From Lepiota brunneoincarnata (Eukaryota; Basidiomycota; Agaricomycetes; Agaricales; Agaricaceae), in the NCBI GenBank assembly GCA_023014365.1, contig JAEBUN010000023.1, positions 1-64,000 on the forward strand: a DNA stretch of 64,000 nt, written 5' to 3'. The notes beneath the pieces are model-generated. The model did not search any database and was not told where the DNA came from. It saw only the letters and a program-made list of their open reading frames with translations. Position numbers and translations under genes: made by a program. Below, in pieces: positions 1 to 11,404 of the stretch. The first letter of the stretch is position 1. Each line of letters opens with the position of its first letter.

Positions 1-177
1 AATGGGCTTGGGATAGGGTTGTGTATGCCAGTGAGGGTTTGCATCTGCATTGGAGGGGTGTAGGAGGGAATTCCAAGTACTGGGGTGCTGGGGGACAGAT
101 TTCCGGACCCAGGGAGGCTGGAAATCGGATTTCTGAGCATTGGGAGGCTGGGAATTGGATTTCCGAACATAGAGGGG
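1..177. other. unassigned sequence
   Basis: I recognise no gene here. The stretch lies 3' of the old minus-strand gypsy chromodomain and repeats imperfect units of the type 'gaggctggaaat.ggatttc.ga' (about 60-230). It could be the 3' end or untranslated tail of the old element. Confidence 0.3.
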
Positions 178-980
178 CTAGGGATTGCATTTCCAAGTGC
201 AGGGAGGTTGGGAGTTGGATTCCCGAATCTGCAGTTGTGAGCAATGACCCAGAGTTCCCCTTACACCTACCCTCTCTTCAAGGTTGTGACAACTTGGCAC
301 AATGGTTGGATTGAGGGCATGGAAGGGAATTGAGCCAAATGCAAGACTCCTGATCTGTCTCAGAGCTCCTGGGTGTTGTTGATAGAATTCTATTATGCAG
401 TTGGGGGCATGGATGTCCTTGGCCAATTCCCAGGAGTTTTCTTCAATCCCAAAGTCCTTCCATTTCACTAGGAACTGGAGTCTCCTCCGATGGATGTGGC
501 TATCCAAGATTTCCTCAACTTCCCACTCTTCTTCATCCTCAATGATGATAGGTGCTGGCAGTGGTTTGGGCTGGCATCCAGGAATGGGGTCCATGGGAGC
601 AAGTGTGAGCTTTACCACATTGAAGACTAGATGGAGGCATCTCATGGATTTTGGTAGCTTTAGTCAGTACGTGCTGGAGCTGACCTGTTTGTCAATTGCA
701 TAGGGTCCTAACCAGCAATGTGAGAGTTTCTTGGATGGTCATGTGATTTGTATGTCCAATGCATCCAGGAAAACTTTGGCTCCAGGCTTGAACTCTGGAG
801 TTGGGATTCACTGTTGGTCGTAGTACCTTGCCATATCATCTTTAGACTTCACAAGTGCTGACCTTGCCTCCTCCAATGCTGACTCCATCCAGGATTTGAA
901 CTCATTGACTGTTTCCAGCCAAGACAGTTGCTGGCAGAGTTCAAACCCCATTCTTGGGTTTCAGCCAGTGTCTAATGAAT
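178..980 (-). pseudogene. old Ty3/gypsy pol: integrase C-terminus and chromodomain
   Basis: This is the last part of the old gypsy polyprotein, read on the minus strand. An open stretch from 645 to 178 contains a chromodomain (about residues 38-90) with the acidic run EDEEEWEVEEILD, the aromatic core LQFLVKWKDFG and the W of ENSWE. Chromodomains of this kind tether the integrase to methylated histone H3. The sequence at 646-980 is the preceding integrase C-terminal region and is interrupted by stops. It continues on the far side of the solo LTR at 981-1413. Codons for Arg are often Trp, Cys, Gln or stop, which fits CpG decay. Family assignment is firm; function has been lost. Confidence 0.8.
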
Positions 981-1413
981 TGTTATCAGAAGTCCCCTTA
1001 AACTCCCCTTATCAGAAGCCTCACCAGATCTTATCAGAAGCCTCACCGGATCTTATCAGAAGCACCCAAAGATATAAATAGATAGAAGACCTGTCATCCT
1101 GAAACAATCAGAAGTACCATCAGAACAATCTATACTTAGATAGATAAGGATATGACTCACTTACCTGGGTCCAGATATATATAGTAGGAGCATAGCCACT
1201 CATAGTAGTATATAAAGATACTGTACCATACCCTTGTATCCTTATCTTAGTGTTATAAAGTTCTTGCCTCCTATACCTCTTTGCCCTTAAACCAGCTGGA
1301 CTATAGTGCTCCATTATCTCCAAGTCATGCCTAGTAGGACAGGACCAAGTCTGTATAGACATCCTGCTACGAATGCCATGCTACTCAAGAGTGAACCCCT
1401 AACCTGGGTAACA
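981..1413 (+). mobile_element. solo LTR, family A (long variant)
   Basis: Begins TGTTATCAGAAG and ends GGGTAACA, with the 5-bp target duplication TGAAT at 976-980 and 1414-1418. It matches the LTRs of E1-E3 over most of its length, including the TATA region and the TATCTTAGTGTT self-primer motif. It is about 48 bp longer, because its 5' part carries four copies of TTATCAGAAG. No internal region remains, so it is a solo LTR left by recombination. It splits the integrase of the old gypsy element. Confidence 0.92.
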
Positions 1414-2454
1414 TGAATGGTGAGTGTTGGGTGGAGGTATGGATGTGGTTGTTGTGCTGAAATTCTGCCAGGGGGAGGAGGTCATGCCAATCATTCTATT
1501 GCTCACTGACAAAGATCCAGAGGTATTGGTCCAATTCCTGGTTGACCCATTCTGTCTGCCCATCTGATTGGGGGTGCCATGCTGTAGAGGAAGTGCTTTT
1601 GATTCCCAGTAAGTGGTAGAGTTTCCTGGTGAATGATGCAATGAACTGAGGACCTCAATCCAAGACCACTTGATGTGGAAGTCCATGTAGTTTCCATACA
1701 TGATGGAGAAATAGCTGTGCTGCTCCATCTGCTGTAAGAGTAGTGTGTGTTGGGATGAAGTGAGCACATTTGGAGACGGAGTCAACTATAGTCATAATAG
1801 CATCATACCTGTTGGACTCTGGGAGTTCCACTACAAAGTCTACACTGATGGTATCCTACTGAGCTTCCAGAATGGGGAGAGGGTGAAGTTCTCCAGCAGG
1901 GAGTTTCCAGATTGGTTTTGTGTGGAGGCACAGGTTGCATGTAGAAACATACTGACCAATGTAGCAAGACATGTTGGGCCACCAGTAGTTTCAGGAGATG
2001 AGTTCCAGAGTTTTCCATTGGCCTGCATGTCCCCCAATTCAGGAGTCATGGTGAAGGGCTACAATGCATTGGTGGAGTGCTGCATCATCTGGAACATATA
2101 TTTTGCCTTGGAAGAGAAGCAAGCCATCCAGCTCCGACCATTCAGCACTGTGCACTGAGCATGTTGCAGACTTCTGGAGTTCCCAGGCTGCTCTGGCCAC
2201 TGCTTCCTCTTGTCTGCCTCCTTAGTTTCCAGAGTGGATGTCTTAGAGGAGGGCCTGCTCTTCCCCTTGAAGAGAAATCCCATCCACAGCTCATACTGCA
2301 AAGAGAGATGCTGGGAGAAGTGTAATATCAGCATTATCCTACGCTCCTGAGCCATGATCAGATCTCCAGGACAAGGAATTGGACTTTCCCATGCTGCAAC
2401 TGGGGTGATGGTGAAGAGAGAAGTTGAACCAGGAAAGATAGAGGGACCAATGCA
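1414..2454 (-). pseudogene. old Ty3/gypsy pol: RNase H tail and integrase
   Basis: Minus-strand reading gives the end of RNase H (SLYLSWFNFSLHHHP near 2430) followed by the integrase zinc-binding and catalytic regions. Recognisable pieces include ELWMGFLFKGK, a [11 protein letters not shown] stretch corresponding to the usual YWWPxMxxxI block, and [14 protein letters not shown]. The frame switches several times and many stops are present. It joins the RNase H fragment at 2926-3209 across the solo LTR at 2455-2925: removing that LTR and one copy of the ATGCA duplication restores the LN-Q-x-W-SLYLS order. Confidence 0.8.
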
Positions 2455-2925
2455 TGTAAGGGGACACTGCAGAGGCCTCAAAGACACCCCTAACATGTCC
2501 CACACCCCTAAAACCCCTCAAAGCATCCCCTGACCCTCCAGCACACTATACCTTCCTCCCTTCAAATACCAGAAGCCCCAGGACACCCAGAACAACCCAA
2601 GCACCCCATGAAGGTCCTCACAAGCCCTCCCTCTCCCCCTCCAGACTCCCCCTGACACCTATCCTATATTCTCCTATTACCTGACACTCCCTTGTCACCA
2701 TATTCACTCCCTCCTTTCATCCTTCCTTATTCCTATATTAGCAGTGTTGGGACAGTTCGCTTCACCCCCCTATTCATTAATATTGCTTATATAAGTCATG
2801 TATATACATACACAGTTTTTGCCTGCAGGGGTCTCTTCATCCTATTCTCTTAGGATTCCCCTGCAGGTTCACCTCTGCTCCCGTCAGTTCCCCTGAGTTG
2901 CCTGGGCCCCCAGGTTGCCCTAACA
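2455..2925 (+). mobile_element. solo LTR, family C
   Basis: Begins TGTAAGGGGACAC and ends GGTTGCCCTAACA, flanked by the 5-bp duplication ATGCA (2450-2454 and 2926-2930). The 3' half carries a TATA-like GCTTATATAAG at about 2783-2793 and pyrimidine-rich sequence with a CCTGCAGGG palindrome. A second copy with its own duplication lies at 17697-18073. No internal domain is present. Confidence 0.9.
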
Positions 2926-3209
2926 ATGCACCTGTCAGTGGTTTAGCTTCTGAGCAGTCATGAAATACTCAAAGTTCTTGTAGTCTGTCCAGATTTTGAA
3001 CTTTTCCAATGCTCCTTCAAGGATGTGTCTCCACTCTTCCAGTGCCTGGATAATGGCCAGCATCTCCTTATCATGGATCTTGTAGTTGCACTCCACCAGA
3101 GACAAGGCTTTAGAGTAAAATGCTACTGGGTGCCACTTTCCATCATCCCCTGAGAGCTGAGAGAGTACTGTCCCCGTGGCAAAATCCAAACTATTGGCTT
3201 CTACTTGGA
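2926..3209 (-). pseudogene. old Ty3/gypsy pol: RNase H
   Basis: The open stretch 3189-2935 reads as Ty3/gypsy RNase H, with DFATGTVLSQ (first Asp), KEMLAIIQALEEWRHIL (catalytic Glu) and IWTDYKNFEYF (third Asp). The E1 insertion at 3215 separates it from the reverse transcriptase. Joining across the AGGGT duplication gives a continuous DDKAPFQVEANSLDFATG frame, so E1 landed in a then-intact ORF. CGA has become TGA just after LNH. Confidence 0.85.
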
Positions 3210-3214
3210 AGGGT

Positions 3215-3599
3215 TGTTACCCGGGTTAGGGGTTTGCTCTTGAGTAGCATGGGGTTCGACACAGGATGTCTATACAGACTTGGTCCTGTCCTACTGAGCG
3301 TGACTTGGAGACGACAGAGCACTATAGTCCAGCCAGTTTTAAGGGCAAAGAGATATAGGAGGCAAGAACTGTATAACACTAAGATAAGGATACAAGGTAT
3401 TGTACTGTATCCTTATATACTTCTAAGTGTGGCTATACTCCTACTATAATAGTCCGGACCAAGGTAACTATGAGTCAGAGATAAGAGGCATGAGGCATAT
3501 GGTAAGAATCGTCCTTCTGATGTACACTACTGATAGTTTCATAGTGACATGGGAAATGTAGCTAAAAATAACTGTCCTTCTGATGGAATTCTGATAACA
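3215..3599 (-). repeat. E1 3' LTR
   Basis: On the plus strand it reads TGTTACCCGGG to CTGATAACA, so the sense LTR is TGTTATCAG to GGGTAACA. It carries the TATA element and the TATCTTAGTGTT motif (as AACACTAAGATA on the plus strand). It lies directly next to the AGGGT duplication. Confidence 0.95.
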
Positions 3600-3636
3600 T
3601 TAGGTCCGTTTCTAGAGTTGTTTTCCATACAACTTG

Positions 3637-4905
3637 TTAATTTCCTTCTTCCAGGTATTCAGCTAAGTAGTTTGGTTTGTAATATTCGATCTGAGTTTGG
3701 TTGGTAGAGTCTGGTCTGGGGGGAATGACTGGAGAGAAGGTGGGAGTGGGAGTTCTGTGGAGATTGAGTATAGTGGCGGTTTCTGGGGATGGGGGTTGTC
3801 CTGGATAGAAGATGTTGTATAGTAGGCATCTGAAATGGGGACTCTCTATTCTTTCCTCTGGTGGGGTGGTTGGGTGTTCTTCAGAAGGAACTGCATGGTT
3901 CTCCTGTAATGTTTGATTTGGCCACATTGTCGTAGCATTCCTTGTAGTAGTTGTTGTGAGTGAGGTCAATGTATCTATGATGAGTTGTGGGAGTGGTCGA
4001 GGGATGGGTTGTCAGATTTCTGGAGTAGGGGACGTGTCGAGTCTTTCGACTTGGGCATTCGGTCCATTTATGGCGCGGTTGGAAGACAGCGCAATGGGGG
4101 CATCTATACTTGATGCAGTCATATGAGTAATGTCCTGGGGCATATTGCTTGCATCCGAGGCAAGCGAATTGGGGGCAATCCATGGCCCAGTGTCCTGTGT
4201 GTCTGCATTGGATACAAACTGATCTGTTGGTGGTTCAGGGGTTGGTTCGTGAGTGAACGGGATTGGGGGAGTTCCGAATCGGGACGTTGTTACTGGCGAC
4301 AGTGTGGGTGGTGTCCTTGGTAGGGGTGAGAAGTCTGAAGGGATTTCTGATACTGGTGGGCTTTCTTCCCTTGTTGGGGACGGTGGTGATGATTGCGGCA
4401 GTGGTCGTCATGGTAGTGGTGGGGATGGTTGCGGTGGGGGGCTGCAAGGTATGTACCTCATCTCATTTGGGTAGGTTCTTTGACACCTTGGACATGAGGC
4501 TCAATCTTGAGTGGAGAAGTCGCTTGAGTGATTCTGCCCAGGCACGTTGTGTATTGTATGCAGTAGTGAGAGCCTTAGTCTGTCGTACGTGGTGGGTATA
4601 GTCGTACCAGAGTTGTTGGTTGTATTCTGAAATTGAAGTGTGTTCCAATTTAGTCATAAAGGCTCCGTTGGTGGCAGCCTTGTGCAGATCTCTGTCAGAA
4701 GGGTGATCTGGTCCATATGATCGTACTCCAGCTGTATGGTATCTAAGGGAGGCAGCTGGGGTGGCTGTTGGTTCTGGGGTGTCGTTGGGGTCAGGGGTCT
4801 CGTCCCTGAGGGAGGTGTATGTTGCGGCGAAGGTGTGAGAAGGGGTGTAGGGAGACAGGGCCGGAACGGGAGTTGTTTGAAGTGTAGTATGTTTGATGCT
4901 TGCAT
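3637..4905 (-). pseudogene. E1 ORF3b, second reading frame of the third ORF module
   Basis: This frame starts 100 bp into ORF3a and extends about 245 bp past its stop. Open pieces are 4905-4654 (starting MQASNILHFKQ, with the conserved block QLEYDHMDQITLLTEIC) and 3969-3637 (ending EYYKPNYLAEYLEEGN). It is broken by TGA where E3 has an Arg codon after PPTEPL. At the site of E3's TGA (45745), E1 keeps CGA, so the ancestral frame ran further than in either copy. The tail beyond ORF3a is coding in this frame only. Function is unknown. Confidence 0.55.
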
Positions 4906-5005
4906 TGTTTATGATGATGATGGAAGATGATGAGGAAGTTGGCGAGGGTGTTGTTGAAAAAGGGGGAGTAGTTTGGGGGCGAGCGAGGTCAAGGTTCATG
5001 GGCAT
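3881..5005 (-). pseudogene. E1 ORF3a, zinc-knuckle protein downstream of pol
   Basis: The ATG lies two bases after the pol stop (TAA-AG-ATG). The frame is open from 5005 to 4463, then broken by TGA where E3 has CAA, and continues through 4447-4235 and 4183-3881. The last piece has the Cys/His clusters seen in E3: DCPQFACLGCKQYAPGH, DCIKYRCPHC and HKWTECP. The protein is rich in Thr and Pro. I know of no named family; nucleic-acid binding is inferred from the knuckle-like clusters. See E3 for the most complete copy. Confidence 0.65.
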
Positions 5006-5007
5006 CT

Positions 5008-8000
5008 TTAAGTAGGTTTGGTGTGGGAGCGAAGTTGTCTTTGGTTGGTTTTGGTGGGTTCCTGTTCTTTCTGGAGAATTCCATGAGTTTCTTTATACTT
5101 GGTTAAGTATTCTTCAGTGTTTGTATGAAGTGTTTCATTAGTGATCCATTCGTTCTCCATGTGGGAGTATCCTTTCCATTTTACGTAGTATTGGAGTTTT
5201 CCGCGGTGTCGGCGGTGATTTAGAATGGCTTCTATTTCATATTCTTCTTCTTCATTGATGATGTCTGGTGGTGGTGGAGTCAGATGAGATCTGTATGCTT
5301 CTGTTTCAGTATATGGGGTTAGAAGGTTTCTGTGGAATATTGGGTGTATTTTCCATTTGATCGGAAGTTTTAGTTTGTAGGTGAGTGGCGATAAGACTTC
5401 TGAGATAAGGAAGGGTCCTAGTCGTTTTGGGGATATTTTGTTGGAAATGAAGGGGAGTCTGAGGTTCTTGGCTTCTAGCCATACTTTTTGACGTGTTTCA
5501 AGGGGTTTGACAGTTCTTCTGGTTCTTTGTTTCATAATATTGGCGGAGAGTTGATGTGCCGCGTGTGCTTCTTTTCTGGCATCGTCAAGGAGTCTGATGC
5601 GTTTGTCTACTGATGGAAAGTTTGATGTTTCCATTACCATGGGTATCAGCGGAGGGTTGTATCCTATGATTAGTTCAAATGGGGATTTCTGCCTTGAGGC
5701 ATGTATTTTGGAGTTGTGTGCAAACTCGGCGATAGGGAGGGTTTCTGACCAGTCGAGAGGGTTTCTGGTGCAGTATATGGCAAGATAGGTTTCGATTTCC
5801 TGATTGTATCGTTTGGTAAAACTATCTGTCTGGGGATAGTATGCAGTTGAGAATGCTTGTTGGATGTTTAGTCGTTTGGCTAGTTGTCGGAGGGAGTTGG
5901 CTACGAATCTGGGATCTCGATCTGATATGATTTTGTCAGGTAGTCCAAATCTGGTGAAGACTTTTTCTATTAATAGTCATCCAATGTTGTCGGCATTTGA
6001 TCGATCTGAGGTTGGGATGAAAATTACCCCCTTTGTAAGGCCATGGTCCACCACAGATAATATCGCATTATGGCTGGCGCTAGGCAGTAGACCGGTGATA
6101 AGATCCCATGAGATCTGTGAAAATGGGTGTTTGGAAGATGATGGTGGGATCGGTTGAGTTGGAGCGCGATCCGGTCTGTGTATGATCTTGTGTTGCTGAC
6201 ACTCTGGACAGCCTTTGATGTAGTTCTTTATGAATGTCGACATTCCTGGCCAATATACTTCTTTCTTGGCGAGGCAGTATGTTTCCTGTTCTCCAGGATG
6301 GCCACGTGTAGGGTGGTCATGGTATCTTGCGATGACATTGCGTCTGAGTTGGAGGTCTTCTGGGATAATGACACGTTCTTGGAACGTGAGGAGTGGACCA
6401 TTTGAGGTTGGAACTGTTCCGAAGTCTTTATCAGCAGCATTAGGATGGGTTTCTTTTAGGAGTTTGAACGCTTCGGTGGTTCTAGCATCGTATTTGGGTG
6501 ATTCCGTGATTCTTTCTTGGAGTTTCATATCGACAGTGGCAATAAAGAGGTGTTCTGGGAGTACTGTGATCAGGTTTTGATCTTCTATGTCAGTGGTGGC
6601 GACAAATAGTTTGTTTGGAAGCATGGTGATGTCTTCGTTATCGTTATCCTCATCAGGGATGTGGTCTGGACATCTTGATAGGGCGTCTGGTGCAGGGATC
6701 TTTGATCCTGGGACGTGTTCTAGTTTGAAGTTGTAGTCAGCGAGGGTCTGGACCCATCGTGCTTGTCTGCGGTTGATTTTCTGGGGTTTGCACCAGTATG
6801 TTAGGTTTTGGTGATCCGTTCTGATATGGACGGTATGGGGGCTGCCGAGGAGGTAATGGCGCCATTCTTCGAGGGCTCGGATAATTGCAAGAAGTTCCCT
6901 GTCGTAGATGTTGTAGTTGCATTCCGCTGGTCCGAACATCTTTGAATAGAATGATATGGGTTTCCATATTCCGTTGATGTTGTGTTGATACAGGACAGCT
7001 CCTGATGCGAATTTGGAAGCATCGGCTTCTATTTCAAAGGGTTTTGTGGAGTCGGGCATGAGGAGTACCGGTTCCTTTAAGAATTCGTTTTTGAGTGTTT
7101 CAAATGCTTTCTGTTGTTCTTCTTTCCATTCGAATTTGTTTGATTTTGAAAGGAGTTGGTTCAGGGGTTTGGTGTGGTGGGAGTAGCTGCAGATGAACTT
7201 CCGGTAGAAGTTACAGAACCCAATAAATTTCCGTATATGTCGGACTGTTTTTGGCACTGGCCAGTCTTCTATTCCTTTGAGTTTTCCGGGATCCATTTTG
7301 ATTTTGTCTGGCGTGATGATCATGCCGAGATACTCAAGTCGTTGTTTGTTGAACTCATGTTTCTCTGTTTTGAGGTAGAGGTCGTTTTCCTGCAGGATTT
7401 GCAGTACTTTTTCTGTAAGTTGGTTGGTTTCTTCCTGGGTTTTACTGTAGATTAGGATGTCATCCATGTAGATGATGATTCCTCCTTTCTCCATTATTTT
7501 GGAGAATAATGTGTCCATCATATGTTGGAATGTTGCAGGACTGTTGCAGAGTCCGAAAAACATAACAGTCGGTTCGAAAAGACCCATGGGAGTCTTGAAT
7601 GCTGCTTTCCATTGATTGCCGTCTTTGATTCTGACGTTATTGTATCCTAAGCGGACATCAAGCTTGGTGAAATATTTAGCTCCTTTGAGTTTGTCCATGA
7701 TAGAGGAAATCATGGGGATTGGGTAAGCATTTTTGATAGTATGATTGTTTAGATAACAATAGTCTTGGCAGGGTCGGGGGTCTCCTCCTTTCTTGGCAAC
7801 GAAAAAGAAAGGCGATGCCATAGGGGATTTTGAGGGATGGATGTAGCCTTTTCGGAGGTTTTCGTCTATGAATTCCTTCAGCGCTTTTTCTTCGGCAGGT
7901 GCCACTTGATAAGGTTTCATCAATTTTGCTTTGAACGTTGGTTTTAGTTCGATTTCGTGATCAAACGTTCTTGATGGTGGGAATCGTTCAGAGGCTTTTT

Positions 8001-8787
8001 TGTTGAATATTTTAGCCCATCGGGTGAATCTCTGAGGGATCTCGGGTGGTTCCTTGTTTGATTCTGGTTGTTTTCCTTTTTGGTTTGCCGATTTTGTTGG
8101 GTTATGTTGCTCATTGTGGAGTGTTGTGGCGTGTGTCGCTTTAGCGTTTACTTCTAATGGGGTTAGAAGCATCGGGTTCATTTCTCTTTCTAAAGAGAAG
8201 GTATCGAGGTCTACGTTTGACAGGTTGATGTATTCTTCAGGGTTTTCCTCAGGTTGAGAGGTTTTTCCAGCCATTACGTCCATGGCAATGGAGTTAAGTT
8301 CGATGGGTCGTCGTAGGGTTCTGAGGAGTTTGGAAAAGTCCTGGTGATCGATTTGTGGTTTCCAAGAAAACATCTTGGTCTTCCAGTTGATGTCGGGATT
8401 GTATTGTTCCAACCAGGGAAATCCGATGATGAGGTCTTTCTCACCAGTGTTTGTAATGTACGCTTCTAGCATGCAATCTCTTCCATTGATGATGGTTCTG
8501 ATTTTGATGTATTCATGGATTTTGCCATGTTGATTATCAGTTCCGTCAACATTACTGAGTGGGATTGGGTGGTCCAGCCGTTTGGTTTGATAACCGTGTT
8601 GTTCAACGATTTTGTGGGAGATGAAGTTCCCTTGTGCTCCTGAGTCTATCGGGGTGGTGATGGCCACGGGTTTTGATGTCCATTCACTCCAAATCTTGAT
8701 GGGTAAGAAAAGGGATCGTTTATTTGAGGATAGTCGTAATTGTACAGAGTTTATCGAGAAAGTGTCCTTCTGGGAGTGATAGTACAA
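5008..8787 (-). pseudogene. E1 pol (PR-RT-RNase H-integrase-chromodomain)
   Basis: A 1259-codon frame with a single internal stop (TGA, 5977-5979), open as 8787-5980 and 5976-5008. Domains in order: protease with DSGAQGNFIS; reverse transcriptase with FTKLDVRLGYNN and YMDDILIYS; RNase H with EADASKFASG, RELLAIIRALEEW and IRTDHQNL; integrase zinc finger (HPGEQETY, then CPECQQHK); catalytic core with WDLITGLLPS and, after the stop, ISDRDPRFVANS; chromodomain YEIEAILNHRRHRGKLQYYVKWKGYS. The third integrase acidic position (usually TER) reads TKR. It appears to start near 8787, frame-shifted against gag. This is the best-preserved pol in the window. Confidence 0.93.
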
Positions 8788-8843
8788 AATGTCCTTCTGA
8801 GTTCTGGAACGTGCAGGGGCACATCGGTTGACAGCGTTCCTTT

Positions 8844-10034
8844 TTAATAATCCTGGAATGGATGCATCTCCAGGTCCTCAGCTAGCGCGGAGTGGAGTTC
8901 TTGTTGGAGTTCAGGGTCAAGATCATCGACCATTTGGCGCATCTGAGACGCAACTTCTGCAACAGCAAGGGAATACTTGTGTTGCGGTGATTGTTGGGTG
9001 TTCCGGTTTGGAAATCTGGGACGAGTGTTTTGTTGTCCAAGAAAGGGATGGTTGGGGTTTCTTGCAGGGCGAGGAGGGTTGGTGCGCATTCCTGGGAAGC
9101 GTCTAGCTGGCGGTGGTTGAGGGCATTTGCTGGCCCAATGATCTTTGGCTCCACATCAGAAGCATTCTTGGTTCTGGTATAATTTCATTTGTTGTCCGGT
9201 GACAACGGCATCTAATTCCAACAGTTCCTGTGTGGAGTCTTCTTTGGCATATTCCGGTTGTGGAATTTTGGGGTAAGGATCTTTGAATCCTTCTTCCATT
9301 GCAACATGGTCTATTTCCATGGCGTGTGGGTCTTGTGGGGTGAAACGTGGAGTGTTACTCCTTTGATAGAATTGTGCGTAGGGCACATTGTTGTTTGGAC
9401 AGTTCGGTCCATGGTTGGGTTGATACTGGTTTCTTTGGGGAAACATGTTTTTAGGGGTGCCATAGAGGGCATTGATTCGGCGGAAGTTGTCGTCGAGTTT
9501 ATTGGCTCAGGTATACCAAGCGGCGATAGTTGTCGGAGGGTTTTCCGATTTGTCGATCTTCATGGCAATGCGGTGGTCGATTGCTTTGCGGTATAGATTG
9601 ATCAAGGTGCGATCTTCATTCAGTCCAGATTGACGGACGAGTTCTTTGAACTGAGCATTGAATTCAGTCATTGGTTTGCCTGCTTGGTGCAGGGTTTGAA
9701 GTCTGGTATGTGCGTATGCATGTTCGTCTGCTGGGGTGAAGTCGGCTCTAAGACGAGTAGTGAAGTTGTCCCATGACTCCATGGCTATGGGTTGGCCTTG
9801 CTGAGTTTGGGCGTTTCTCTCGTGGAGGTACTGTCTAGCCCAGGCTCGGGCATCTCCTGATTGCATCGTTGAAAGGACAAATAAAGTCCTAGCAAGGTCG
9901 GTGTTGTACGTGGTTGCATTGGCAAGCACGTAAACTTTGCATTGGAAGATCCAATCTTCAAACAGTCTTCTAGTTCCACCGAAGGCGATGGGTTTGAGAA
10001 GTCCTAACTCCTTTGGGGTAGGTGCAGCAGCCAT
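8844..10034 (-). pseudogene. E1 gag
   Basis: Gag read from MAAAPTPKELG at 10034, with the retrotransposon gag block DGTRRLFEDWIFQ-type start and the WDNFTTRLRADFTPADEHAY region. A TGA at 9507-9509 follows WYT, and another sits at about 9156 in the zinc knuckle (ECF-stop-CGAKDHW, CGA to TGA). The C-terminus ends EDLEMHPFQDY. A proline-rich and coiled-coil segment upstream (about 10630-10035) is in the same frame. At the position where E2 and E3 have ATG-CCT-CCA, E1 has ACG, so the upstream start, if used, is lost here. Confidence 0.9.
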
Positions 10035-10655
10035 TATTTGTAGTTGTCTGGGTGGCGGTGGCGGTGGTGGTGATGGTGGTTGTGTTGGTCACAGGGGGGG
10101 AGCCGGTAGGGCTAAGAATGCAGTTGGCGCGGGTAATGCAGGTGGTTGTGGATCGGGATTCGATTGATTGTTGTCTGTTATGTAGACGTCGGAGTCGTTA
10201 TCTGCTGGGGGAGTTTTTCCTTGATTTACTGCGTACTTGTGACGTGTGAGTAAATTTTCTTCTGATTTGGAAAGTTCTCTCGGTTGCTTCAGAGCGTTTT
10301 TAAGTCTTTGAAGTTTGTAGTTGTTTAATGGATCTACTTTGGCACAGTATTCTTCGGCTTGTTTGCATCTTCTTTCTTCTTCTTCGTAGTGTTCCTTTAA
10401 TTCTCTTTCATGTTGTATTCTTTGTCATTCTGCTAGTTTGTCAGCAAAACTCGTTCTTGTACATGTTGATGTACTTGGAGTGGGCGAGTCGAATGGGGAT
10501 GGAGGATAAAATGGGGATGGTGTTTGAGTGGGGATAGGATTTCTTCTGGGATCCGGGTTTTGGGTTCCTGATCCTGAGATTCTACTTCTCGATTTGGGAG
10601 GGGGTGATGGAGTTTCTCAGGCTGAGAACTTCTTTGGAGGCGTGGTGGCGGTTGT

Positions 10656-10985
10656 CTAGCGATCAATTATCGCTAGAAGAATGAAAAATTGGGTTACAAT
10701 GATGGATATCCCTGAGTATAGGTTCCATGATCTGACGATGCAGCAGTGACAAGGGCATGTGATACATTCAAGTTCTAGGGTGATGATTCGGTAGGCGATG
10801 AGGGTAGCAGTAGAAGTGAAAATGAAAATGAGTAGGTAAGCCAGGTCTTCTGGTGGGGAGAGGTTGAGGGACGTAGCAATGGCTACACAGCGAGGTGGTT
10901 TTCTTTCGTACGTCGTTTTGAATGACCAGGGTACCTTGATGTGTTTAGTACGTCGGCAGAGTAGATCAGAGTGGAGGGTGAGCAA
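10656..10985 (-). CDS. E1 ORF0, small hydrophobic protein before gag
   Basis: A 109-residue frame that begins about 30 bp after the 5' LTR. Two hydrophobic segments are visible: LAYLLIFIFTSTATLIAY (about 48-65) and LYSGISIIVTQFFILLAII (about 89-107), separated by a Cys-rich loop (ECITCPCHCC). The matching ORF in E3 is open over the same length and differs at about 12 residues. It ends with TAG in frame with gag. It may be a membrane peptide, a leader, or fortuitous; I know no homologue. Confidence 0.45.
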   Translation of the reverse strand: MLTLHSDLLCRRTKHIKVPWSFKTTYERKPPRCVAIATSLNLSPPEDLAYLLIFIFTSTATLIAYRIITLELECITCPCHCCIVRSWNLYSGISIIVTQFFILLAIIDR

Positions 10986-11001
10986 GAGATAAGCAGCAGA
11001 G

Positions 11002-11013
11002 TATCTTAGTGTT
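11002..11013 (-). promoter_or_regulatory. E1 primer-binding site, self-complementary
   Basis: Two bases inside the 5' LTR, the minus strand reads AACACTAAGATA. This is the exact reverse complement of the 12-base TATCTTAGTGTT in the LTR (11175-11186 in this copy), which lies about one TATA spacing downstream of the LTR TATA box. This fits Tf1-like self-priming rather than tRNA priming. Confidence 0.7.
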
Positions 11014-11014
11014 T

Positions 11015-11399
11015 TGTTACCCGGGTTAGGGGTTCGCTCTTGAGTAGCATGGGGTTCAACACAGGATGTCTATACAGACTTGGTCCTGTCCTACTGAGCG
11101 TGACTTGGAGACGATGGAGCACTATAGTCCAGCCGGTTTTAAGGGCAAAGAGATATAGGAGGCAAGAACTGTATAACACTAAGATAAGGATACAAGGTAT
11201 TGTACTGTATCCTTATATACTTCTAAGTGTGGCTATACTCCTACTATAATAGTCTGGACCAAGGTAACTATGAGTCAGAGATAAGAGGCATGAGGCATAT
11301 GGTAAGAATCATCCTTCTGATGTACACTACTGATAGTTTCATAGTGACATGGGAAATGTAGCTAAAAATAACTGTCCTTCTGATGGAATTCTGATAACA
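11015..11399 (-). repeat. E1 5' LTR
   Basis: 385 bp, TGTTACCCGGG to CTGATAACA on the plus strand, flanked outside by AGGGT. It differs from the 3214-side LTR at about seven positions, for example CG versus TG or CA at several sites. Confidence 0.95.
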
Positions 11400-11404
11400 A
11401 GGGT

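Larger units (their letters stand above)
3215..11399 (-). mobile_element. E1: full-length family-A chromovirus (Ty3/gypsy)
   Basis: An 8185-bp element on the minus strand, with 385-bp LTRs at both ends and the target duplication AGGGT (3210-3214 and 11400-11404). Order along the minus strand: 5' LTR, self-complementary primer site, hydrophobic ORF0, gag, pol (PR-RT-RH-IN-chromodomain), then the third ORF module and the 3' LTR. The two LTRs differ at about 7 of 385 positions by hand count, all transitions and mostly at CpG. The element is young but dead: it has TGA stops in gag and one in pol (5977-5979). It is inserted in the old gypsy pol. Confidence 0.96.

Noticed and set aside
8844..9154. 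Long antisense and alternative-frame ORFs across gag and pol of E1-E3
   Set aside because: They mirror the codon bias of the true gag and pol frames, contain no domains, and are not needed to explain conservation.
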